NCBI GenBank assembly: GCA_000469685.2
Contig: LS997563.1
Location: 29,281,897-29,345,896 of the forward strand
Source: Haemonchus contortus
Taxonomy: Eukaryota; Nematoda; Chromadorea; Rhabditida; Trichostrongylidae
Direction: 5' to 3'
DNA length: 64,000 nt
Part shown: piece by piece, positions 38,975 to 49,500 of the stretch
Layout of the letters: every line of letters begins with the position of its first letter
Position numbering within the stretch: position 1 is the first letter of the stretch
Program-made: the position numbers and the translations under genes
The notes under the pieces: model-generated
Told to the model about the DNA's origin: nothing
The model's database searches: none
Seen by the model: the letters and a program-made list of their open reading frames with translations, nothing else

Positions 38975-41631
38975 CTAGGGTCTTCCTCGCGGCTGTTTGT
39001 GCCTCATGCGCCAAGACCTCGACCGTGACCCCGAATCGTCTCCATTATGAGTTTGTGCCCTGTGGCAACCTAAGGCAGTTGAGGGGAGTGGCCTAGCCTT
39101 ACCGTTTAAATGTTCTTTGATTTGAACATGGAGTGGCCTAGCCGTCTCACCTATATACGTTTTCCACAGTTTTGGCAAGTGATTTTGTAGGCCACACCAG
39201 TTGCGCTACAGTCACCTTCTCTGCCACTAGGACAGACCACACAATTAGGTGTTGCACATGTGCGATCGTACATGCGGTTACGGACTAAACGGCGCTTTAG
39301 ATTGTCAGGAGGGATTTCGACGATACCAACAGTGTTTTGAAGACCCGCTCTCCTCAGACACTTCCTTATGGAAGTGCTTACTTCATCGGAGATGAACGGC
39401 ACAGCAAATGGGATTTTTGTACTAAATAAATCATCATTTGTCCTGCTTGACTCTTTACCTGCTCTGGCCTTTCGAAATGGAGGAAGTTTGTAGCCATTAA
39501 GCTCAGCAATATTTCGAGCTATGTTCACGGACTCTTTTCGTTCCTTCTCTCCAGAGCTAACTTCTGCAGCAGTTCGAAACATACTTCTTACCACTGCTCG
39601 TTTCGTTTGGAGAGGGTGTGCAGAATTCCAATGAACAAGGATGTTTTTATTGCTGTGCTTTCTATACCACTTCGTGGAATAGTCCCCCCTAGCAGTTCTC
39701 ACTTGGACATTAAGGAAAGGCAGCCACTCTTCGTGGGGCTTTTCTCGAGTAACTTTTATCCGCTCAGATTGTGCATTCAGTAGGTCAAAGCAGAGGTCCA
39801 CCTCGTCCTGTGTAGAGCAAACTATGAAGCAATCGTCGATGTACCGACAATATAGCATAGGAAGACGTTCAAGCACGGGCACTTCTATTTTGGCCATGAA
39901 GGCAATGGCCAAAGTAGGAGCCAGGCGTTGCCCCATGGCAAGGCCTCTAGTTTGCGCAAAGTACTTCCCTGACCACCTGAAGATGTTACAGTTCAGGCAC
40001 TCTTTTAGAAGAACCATTATCCGCTCAGATTGTGCATTCAATAGGTCAAAGCACCTTTGACCTATAGAAAGACCGTGCATGTTGACTGTGCTTTCGTGCT
40101 GGGAAAGCAATTCTAGCACAGCTTCCATAGCGGCATCGTTACTCACATTGGTATACAGGGATTCCACATCGAAGGATTCCATGGCGCATGTTTCGCTTAA
40201 TCGCACTCTACGAAGTTGATCTAAAAACATGTGTGTGTTGGTAAGGTGCGATGGGATAAAACGAAGTAGTTGTGTTAGTATGACGTTTAGAAACCATGCA
40301 ATCCTATCAGTGGGACCACCCACGCAACTGATAATTGGCCTAACCTTAACGGATGAGGGTGTTATTGATGCCACGTTGTCCGCAGGGGAGAATTTGTGGG
40401 TTTTGATGAGCGGGTACAATACTGGGCAGCGAGGCGACTCAAGCTTGAGTCGCGCTATCAAGTTAGAGTCAAGACTTGCCGACTTCGCTATGGCCATCCA
40501 TTGTCGGTTCAGCCTTCGGAATTGTGCCTGGAATTCTTCGATTGAGCATGGCTGGTACAGAGAGCTATCTTCAAGGTGGCGCTCGGTTATGGCGCGGTCG
40601 ATTTGATTAGAAATGACTACGAACTCCCCGCCCTTGTCAATGACCGACAACCTGATAGTGTGCGATTTGACTAAGCCTTGAAGTTCCCTGATTCCCTCGG
40701 CCTGCGTCCTAGAGATGTTAGGCGATAAGCGCTGTTTTTGGAACCTGCTGAAAACCTTGAAGATTTCGTCGGCAAATATTTGGAAACTGATATCAGAAGC
40801 GATATCAGGTTCTTGCTGTTTAAAGTATACCTGCGGAAAAGGTACTTTAAGCGCGGCTTTAGCGTTTGTCGTGGCTGAAGCTCCCCCATCAACCTTGGCT
40901 CTATAACGGAGACGATCTTGGAGTTCATGCAAACTACATAGGATCTTGCGCATGACGAAAGTGGAAATGGGTTGTGATGGTGAAAAGCTGGGACCCAATT
41001 CCAGAACAGACCGCGCGCAGTCAGACAGAGGAAAGTCCCCTAGCACTGTGATCCTTGAACAAGACGCATCCGTTCGTTCTTCCACATCGCTTCGATTGAC
41101 TGCATCATGGTCAGTGTCGGTACGAAAGTATCCCCCTAAAGAAATGCGTGATGAAACAAGGAGATTATCGAATTTCTTCTGCAGATTGGCTTTGATAACA
41201 GATCGAATAAAATCACAAATCGATTTAGACCCACCCACTATTCTCCTCCAGAGGCCATCCTCCAAAAGTTCGGTACAATGCTGTTCTTTTGCCACACACT
41301 TCTTTAACATTCTATACAAACGATCACGTCTAGAACGCAATGCTGTGCGTAGAAGCTGCAGCTCGATGTCCACTACTTTTCGGTCGCTCTCCCGGCTGTC
41401 AAATAAGTCCCGAAGTCGTTTTTTGCGATAAAATTCGGGATCAGACGGTGCTCCAGACAGCGCTTGAGGAAGTGAGTAGATTGTCGAACTAAGGCAATCT
41501 TCTGCCTTAGCGATAACACATCTATGACGAGCCGTTGATGTTGAGTAGGCACATTGCGGATCAATCTCCACGTGCGGCTCTCGATGAACCTCGGCATATT
41601 TTCGAAAAACTTTATTTGTATAACTCCACAC
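38975..41631 (-). pseudogene. Penelope-like reverse transcriptase with broken GIY-YIG endonuclease
   Basis: Long frame 41631-39151 (826 codons; it opens with GTG within the repeat, so the true start is unclear). RT motifs in order: VRPIISCVGGPTDRIAWFLN, AMESFDVESLYTN (motif A), RGLAMGQRLAPTLAIAF (motif B), CRYIDDCFIVC (motif C) and EWLPFLNVQV. This is the Penelope/TERT-related RT type, which self-primes at nicks. A Cys-rich linker (CVVCPSGREGDC) leads to the GIY-YIG domain (YKITCQNCG), where one deleted base near 39162 moves the rest (YIGETARPLHV) to another frame (38975-39178). A second one-base deletion near 39034 shifts it again. The segment CFDLLNAQSERI occurs twice in the RT (39757-39792 and 40018-40053), a 36-bp direct repeat. 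Confidence 0.9.
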
Positions 41632-42325
41632 GAGGTTTACAATACCTTAATGGCTTATGTTTCGGTGAAACCACCTTCGTCGGAGCCTAAAAGGATGGAA
41701 TCAATTTATGAGATTACCCGATCAAACATCTCCACCCCCCACAATATCTTCGAAACCAACTTGACCATCCTACAATTCTAGGTGGATAAAAAGTATCGTA
41801 CCTTCCTGTCGAGCAGAATCGGCCCTCGTGAGCGATGTGGACTGGGTGTCTCGAGTTCCAAATTCACAGTGAAAGGCTAGCCTTATATAGGGGGTGAGTT
41901 CGCGTGATTGACACGCATTCCCCTTCCGGTTCATTTTTGGATCCGTGACCCGGATCCAAAATGCCTCTAGGGTCTTCCTCGCGGGTGTTTGTGCCTCATG
42001 CGCCAAGCCCTCGACCGTGACCCCGAAGTCGTCTCCATTATGAGTTTGTGCCCTGTGGCAACCTAAGGCAGTTGAGGGGAGTGGCCTAGCCTTACCCTTT
42101 AAATGTTCTTTGATTCGAACATGGAGTGGCCTAGCCGTCTCACTTACATACGTATCTCCACAGTTTTGGCAAGTGATTTTGTAGACCACACCAGTTGCGC
42201 CACAGTCACCTTCTCTGCCATTAGGACAGACCACACAATTAGGTGTTGCACATGTGCGACATGCGGTTACGGACTAAACGGCGCTTTAGATTGTCAGGAG
42301 GGATTTCGACGATACCAACAGTTTT
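41570..42325 (-). mobile_element. Upstream partial PLE unit with GIY-YIG domain
   Basis: Encodes the C-terminal part of the PLE protein (frame 41770-42234: YKITCQNCGDTYVSETARPL and onward), without RT. The domain frame is open, unlike the longer unit, but the YIG motif reads YVS, losing the glycine. Its 3' UTR continues to about 41570 and runs directly into the next unit, the head-to-tail pseudo-LTR organisation. Confidence 0.8.
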
Positions 42326-42597
42326 GAACTCGAGACACCAAGTCCAGATCGCTCACGAGGGCCGATTCTGCTCAACAGGGAGGTACGGTACTTTTTATCC
42401 ACCTAGAATTGTAGGATGATCAAGTTGGTTTCGAAGATATTGTGGGGGGTGGAGATGTTTGATCGGGTAATCTCATAAATTGATTCCATCCTTTTAGGCT
42501 CCGACGAAGGTGGTTTCACCGAAACGTAAGCCATTAAGGTATTGTAAATCTCGTGTGGAGTTATACAAATAAAGTTTTTTCGAAAATATGCGACAAA
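42326..42597 (+). repeat. Inverted copy of PLE 3' UTR
   Basis: Plus-strand copy of the UTR found on the minus strand at about 41580-41870 and 38735-38860. It runs from CTCGAGACACCAAGTCCAG through the GTAAGCCATTAAGG motif to AATAAAG and ends at the right target duplication. The partial unit and this segment therefore form an inverted repeat. Such inverted terminal fragments are common in PLE insertions. Confidence 0.8.
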
Positions 42598-42598
42598 G
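42587..42598. repeat. Target-site duplication, right
   Basis: TATGCGACAAAG, identical to 29122-29133. The first five bases also match the PLE end (AAAATATGC), so microhomology may have helped integration. Confidence 0.75.
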
Positions 42599-45500
42599 GT
42601 CAACTCTCCCACACAGAAGGAAGCCCTGAAAGAGGATGGAAAATGGTAGAATTTTGTGGTGTGATAAAAATTCGAAGAATATAAAGACTTCGAACCATGA
42701 AGAGCTATGGGCGTGCGATTGAGCGGCTTTTCAAACCATGAAAAGTATTCAAAATCAGCCCCACATCGGAGTGAGAATTCCATCTTACACAGTCAAGTGT
42801 CAAAAGGCGCTCTGCTTTGGATGCGCCAGGCGCGCACAAAGAGCGGCGAGCCTTCATCATGCTCGCACAGCCGCTCCTCATGGCATTGCCCAAAAAAGGA
42901 TACTTATAAACATTACTGATCGACTAACTCAAGTGCGCGAATAATAGAGCCAAACAGAAGGGGGACAATGTGAGACCAAAATAAAGGATACTTCCCAAAG
43001 AAACTCTTGCTATCGACTGAACTGAAGGAAACGAATCTGAGCATAAGAGGGTGAAGCAAAGAAAAGGAAGTATCTACTGCATGAACTATTCTCGATGGGC
43101 GGCCAACCGGTCGAAGAAGCAAATAAAACATAACACCTATAGCAAACTTATACACGATTTACTGATCATTCATTTTTGTTTTTTGTCTTTTTTAGTGTTT
43201 TTTCTGTTTTTTTCCTTTTTTTCTTTTAAAAGAACGGCTCATTCAAAACTCCCACTAGAGCTCACTTATGGACCATCGACGCCGCAAAACTTCACATCAT
43301 GAACCAAACTTAACACCACGATTTTTAACGTCCCGAACAACACAACATCAACATAGGAGGCCTCAAAACACTTCGATACTGCATCAGTTCGACGATACGA
43401 CACTTCGGCGGCGACAACAACAGCAACAACAACTACTACTACCGTCCACTTGGGTGCACCCTACGCAACGACCTGAACTCATAATATCTCGAAAACACTC
43501 GCGGGACGGAGCTTCCTTCTCAACTTCACTTGAACGGTCCTCGGCCGGAATTTTCACTTTGAGCTCAGACTGTTTAGACCCGAGTCAAGGGTGCGCGCGA
43601 TTCGAATTTTCGGGTGGACAAAAAATACCGTATTCCTTTTGACCGCTTCTGGAAATTTGTTAACGTTCCGGTGGCGGTTCACATTCCAGCTGCGCAAGAC
43701 GAACTTTACAAACTTCTCAGAAAAAGAACGTCAGCTGAGAACGGCTTTCAAAACTTGCCCGACGTTACGGTATTCTCTGCCCAATGTCAACCGGAGGGGC
43801 AAAAAATATTCTCAACGCGAACAACCAGAGAAACCTAACGAGCGGCTGACTCTGGAAGCTGCGAACTATCAAAACATGGAGAAGATTTACCCTACCCTGT
43901 CCCATCCTAAGCGAGGGGTGAACCACTCGCTGCTATCAGTAAGCGAGCGCTCAAGCTTCCCCGTCGTCGCTAGGCCACGCCCTGAAAGTAGAAGCTGAGT
44001 CATCAGGGAAACATCCGCAGAATCCTCATCATATGCTCACGTCTCTTACAAAGTAAATACAAAAACAGCACAATTAAATACCGTGCACCTAAATCGGCGG
44101 GTCCCACTTCAATAAGCGTTGAAGTAGATAAGAGGACCATCGAGAGCAGTGAAACCTGAATCTTTGCACTTCTTCCCTTGTAGACATATGATCCTCCACG
44201 ATCTCCTTTTCTTTCCTTTTCCACATTTGTTAATTGCGACCAGCAAAATGAAGCTCTGTGGGCAGTCCCATGAGGAGTCTAGAATCCGTGGAAGGAACAC
44301 GGCGCCTCGTCCGTAATGGTTGAAATAATGGTTGAAAACAAGGAAGTACATGGCATTAAGCTTTACATACCGGCAAAAATCTCTGCACCTCTCTGCTAGG
44401 CATCGTTCTACTTAGGAGAAAGGCTATAAAGCGAAGCTGTTCATATACATTTTAGTCCTGCTAAAGGAAACTATGATGAAATAGCTTCGAAGTTCACGAT
44501 CAGTTCCATCCGAGATCATCAAAGTTGCTAATCATAGATTGTACTTTGTTGTGTGGAAAAAGTCATCGAGAAAATCGTGTAAGTCGCGCTCTACTAGCGC
44601 GACAATCAGATGGTAATGTTTTCAGATGATTCACCAAGGAATTTCAGGGCGGAGAGCCGGGCAAGAGGACTGCAGCGAGGAATCGACGAGGTTCGATGCC
44701 CATGGACGGCATCTACGGCTCCATCCCACCACGGCTCGAAACCCTGGCTACAACTACCATCTTCCCAGTAGAATAATCTCCTTCTGTGCGTATCTATGCT
44801 TAGTTAACCTTAAGCCTATTTTTCCACTCCATTAAATGCTTCTACTTGGTTGTGGTGAATTTATGATACTCTTTGGATATACTGACAAATTGGTCGTAAT
44901 CAACATTTCTCCACAGAAGCAGGAGTGAAGCACGCTCCGCTGTGCGTGCTAGCGTGTCTTTTTTGGAGCACTTATCGAAAATTCCAGCATAACTAGCGTT
45001 CACTTTTTATCACTGAATTATACGAATCATTTCAGTCTTCTATTATAACAATACAGCTTCTATTTCACCTTTACAGCCCCATCTTCGAAAGTTGAAAACT
45101 CCACTTTCTTCGAAACTTTTGCTACACTGCTAATTCAACATGGATGAAAAAACGACATCACAAAAATTGCATATGGTATCGCTATTGAGATAAAGGTTGA
45201 CCTACTTTTGAAACTTTTTTATAGAACTTAGTACGGTGACAACAGAAACGAGTTTGTACCGAGAGGAACAAACTGCTCCGGAAAAAGTCTACAGATGACG
45301 AAAAGAAAGATTACCATTTTGGATATAGTTGAAGGTGGTACGGGAACTGGGAGGTAGATGAGTAATAATGGGTTTCGGCAGGGTACGAAAACTCGAAATT
45401 CGAGTAAGGAAGTGAATAGGAAAAATTTTCTTCAAATTGAAAATGAATGTCTATGGGTGAAAGCCGGGTACTTGAGCAACAATCTTTCAAGAAATTCAAA

Positions 45501-46575
45501 GACATATGACGAATATGAAATGAAATTAACGCGGACAATGCAACAAGAAACTGTAAAACAGAAAAAAAGATTTCTCACAGTAAAAGGCCAAACGTAGGTG
45601 CGTAATTGACCATTGCTCAAATTCGAATGTTATACATGCGCAAGATAGTTGTCCAATTAGCAGCCGGGCGAGGTTTGATCGCTTTCGATTTCGTAAGCGG
45701 AAGCGATAAGTACAAGTGCTCCGTTTTGAAATTCTAGTGGTCTCGTAGAAGGGTGGATTACATTTCGAAAATTTTGTGATCAGAAGTGGATCATTTGCTC
45801 AGAAAAGAGGGTTGGAGTGGCAGCCACTGCCATACTTGTAGATGGCATGATGATAGGTGTATAAAAATATCAACGTAAACCTTCTGGCAATTGTTTTCCT
45901 ACGTTTTTATGGGAAAAGGGCAAAGGACTCGCTCATAGTGATGTTGAAAAAGTATGTGTACCATCAGCGTAGGCACATCGTTAACCGTTCTATTGGAGCC
46001 TAGCTTGAATTATGATGGGTTATCAAGTAGCACCTACTATCTCTTGAGAAGGGTTCCACAAGATAAATGTAAAGGGTTTCCCAAGATAAGTGCAGACTAA
46101 TGTTCCTCTTTTCAAAAGAAGCCTCTCTACGAAGCTTTCCCTTAGTGATCTCTTGAACGTCTTCCTCAAGGGAGTTGCTCGAAAAGGGAGGGGCCAGAGT
46201 ACGGCGTCACTTTTCCAAGCCTAATGAAGGAATCCTAAGACTTCGAGGGTGACTCTGCGAGAGGGAAAGGAATAGAAACAATCGAAAATATGGGTTTTAT
46301 TTTCTTTTCTTTTTGTTGTTTCTGACTGCAAATGAGAGATCTTGCAAAACTTTTTATTAAATCATTCATGAAATAAGGGGGACGTTTTTAAAAGGTACAT
46401 TTTCACGATTAAATTCGCGATTGTAGTGGGTGAATTCGATTAATAGAAACTCATATTGTAGTACATTCGAATAATAAAGTTTAAGTAGTGCATGATGAAA
46501 ATCTATTTTAGCTTAGTGAACATTTGCTCAAAAAGGTTGACGCCGGCGCCTTCCGTTCATTCGTCTCTTGGCGAT
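42599..46575. other. Stretch with weak coding signal only
   Basis: Three overlapping plus-strand open frames at 43268-43642, 43591-43998 and 43614-43838 stand out. The first has a Gln run (RRRQQQQQQLLLP); the third reads DRFWKFVNVPVAVHIPAAQD. None matches a family I recognise. A plus-strand TTTTCAG acceptor at 44623 precedes a possible short terminal exon. The rest (44850-46570) is AT-rich with no supported feature. Confidence 0.4.
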
Positions 46576-49500
46576 TCAGGAATTCTTTTGCCTTGTATGT
46601 CCTCCTTCCTTACTTCCCGACCCAGTGGACGCATCAGTGCTTAACCTTGCCCTAGACATCTTCGGTTCATCTTTTTTAAAGTCTTCATCTAAACTATCGG
46701 AGCCTCTATCCCCAGAATGTTCATCTGTTTTTTTGTCGCTACTTTTCTTTTTTCCTGTTTTCTTATCTTTTGGGCCTGTAAAAGACAAAAATATGAAAAA
46801 GGCTTCAATCATATGTGTTCAAAAATTACGAAGGAAATTGGGTACGTACGTCGGCGGGTGGGCTTTTGAGCATCGGAACTTGCCTTAGGCTTGCCCTAAA
46901 GAATCTTTCTATCATTGTTATTTATTTTTTGATTTAGGTGAGGTTCTGTTCGTCAGCTCCGAAATGCTGACCATACAGACAGTTGAAGTGAGCATATTTT
47001 TTTAATAAATTTGATTGTTACCTTCTTCCTGAACCATGCGTAAAAGAAGAAGAACACTGGTAGAAGTATGGGTACCAAGGCCAACACTATCGAGAAACAT
47101 TCTTGAATTACATCGTTGGTTTTGTTCTGTGATATCTGGAATTAGACGGGATTCTCTTCAGTGGTTTCGGGGTAAAATGAGCAGCCCTCTTCTCAGAAGC
47201 TCACAGGACGTACCAACAAGTCGATCTTCTCCTGTTCCAATGAAACTATTACGATCAAATCGTATATTTGAATGATCTTAAAAGTAGTAAATCAATTTTC
47301 GATTTCTTTCCACTTTCCTAACCCGGCACTTACCACCAGGGCCAATAGAATTAAGCTGTACAACACTACATGGCATCCTTCACGTACTGCCATAAAATTC
47401 TTGTATTTTTGTCGAAATACTTCGCGAATGTCTCTATGGTGCTCTGCGATTCCTGAACTGATCTAGAATAATATCAGTGTTAATGACAATGTGTGGGATT
47501 CACGGGATAACGGTACTTCCCCCCCCCCCCCCCAAGCGAGCGGCAGCGGTTCCGTGGCGAATACCGTGTTCTTCCGCCAGTGATTCAAACCTTTCCCTTC
47601 ATACGCGCGACTGTGCGCGATCGGTTGCGGCTAGCGCGACGCGACCTTTAGGGAGAAGTACCGATGCCCGATTTCACGGTGCTTATTACATAAGTGCGGG
47701 CCACCGAATCTATCGCCGTTTTCGGAACCGAAACAATGTCGAACCGTAAAGAAACAAGTTACTCCCCTAATTCTGTAATATCCCACCGCCCAGAGACAGG
47801 AGTGATTACGGACCTGCATGGGAAGCCCTTGTGAGCATTGTAGATGTCAACAATCCTAGTAATTATTTTGCTGAGTTTTTCACTTTGGACTCACCATATC
47901 CAAAAGTGAGTATACTTATTGTTGCCGCCATATATAAATAGAGTGAACATGTCAAAACTAGAGTTCGGTGACTTGTTGCAAAAGTTCGAAGCCCCTGAAA
48001 AAACTCAAAAACCATCAAAACAGTGTATTCCAAGGTTTGCTTTCAAATCAAATTTACCTCTAACGACATGATAAGAAAGTAGAACATGCAGACTATCGCA
48101 TAGGCTGCGACAAAAATGGCTCTTTCAACATATTTATTAGCTCCCTGCTTCCGTGCGATAGCCAAAATCATAAAGAATGCGGCTGAAATTGAAATCGATC
48201 ATGCATGGAGCCACTTTTTAGGCGGAAAGTGCGCTACTTCTAGAATAAGTACGAATCCATGAGGATGTCTGGCGTTCTCCAAGGCTCCTTGTTTGGAACA
48301 TAGCTTGGGCCCATGTACTTTATTTCCATTCAAGTTCGGCGTGGCACTTTGAATGCGGGTTGCCTGAAGGGTGAACCTCGGAACCGAACCCCTGACACAC
48401 CCACATATCGAATCTTTGTGGTCTCGCACCATGGGACTGCAATGACAGCATCAAGCTCCTCGCAATTGTGTGTACAGTTGATTCTCCCGCGCACGAGCAA
48501 TTTTGACTGGGAAGCCATGAATTTATCTCCGTCTCATATACAACGCATCGAAGAGGGACCATAGGCAAGGCTGGGTGGGTGATGGGCGGTTCTCGCTTAC
48601 AGTATTGATCCGTACATTGCGTTTCCAGAATTTGCTTTTGTTTGACCGCTTAAGTAAGGGCCAGTTATTCTTGGAAAAAAAATCAAAAAGTGTAACCCTC
48701 TACAGATACCGTAACGACGATGTGGAGCGTCAGTCCGGTATTCTAGGTAACTAAATTTTCTTCCCGGTGCTGGTGCAGTGGCAAGTTGTGCATTATCACG
48801 CAAGTAGAGCACGAGTACAAGGCGTACCGAAAGAGGTAGTAATATGGTATATCAACATCCATTCGGCGTGATCAAATAATTGATTAGAATAGTTCTTGAA
48901 CATACTGTAAACTTCTGCCATCAATCCAGGGTAGAACATAAGATCTGAATGGAATAGGACACTAAGTACTTGCAAACGTTGTGAAAACCTTGAATAGGAT
49001 GAATAAAAACAATACATATGTATGTCTCCCCGAAGATCACGTCGCGCTTGGACCCGATCGCGCGTTATGAACGGGAAGGTTTAAACTTCCAGATGAAGGA
49101 TACGGTAGTCACCGCAAACTACCGCCGTGCGCCATGGGAATTCGGGGAGAAGTACCGCCACCCCTAGAGACCACATCCTACGAGTTTAATTCTCAAGGAA
49201 AGTGATGTGTAGTGAAATATGAGTTTGTGACGACTTCTTTACGACTTGTTCAAAGCCCCACTACCAAAAAGGCCAAACTGCCTGACGTTTTTTTATTATG
49301 GGAATGAATCCCGACTACAACATTGATTGCAGAGCAGCTGCACTGAGCAGTGAGACAACGTGCCATATCGATCGATCCCGTCGGCCCCCGTCCGCTGGTT
49401 GTCGCCCGTCGACCAACGACAAAACGTGGACTATGAATGCAGCCGCTCGGCAACCGTTCCTGCCTTTCCTTTATGATCGTGCTGTTGTGGTATTTCTCAC

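Larger units (their letters stand above)
29134..42586 (-). mobile_element. Penelope-like element (PLE) composite, hosting a BEL/Pao insertion
   Basis: Reading on the minus strand: an inverted 3'-UTR copy (42326-42586, plus orientation), a partial PLE unit (42325 to about 41570), then a nearly full unit from about 41631 to 38735, interrupted by the BEL/Pao element, with its 3' end resuming at 29300 and finishing at 29134. The junction between units is head-to-tail: the 3' end of the upstream unit flows into the start of the next, the tandem arrangement (pseudo-LTRs) known for PLEs. The UTRs carry the motif GTTTCGGTGAAACCACCTTC. The whole is bracketed by TATGCGACAAAG on both sides. Confidence 0.85.

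Noticed and set aside
47519..47533. Poly-C run as a functional i-motif
   Set aside because: It is a simple homopolymer of uncertain length beside a repeat; no further support.
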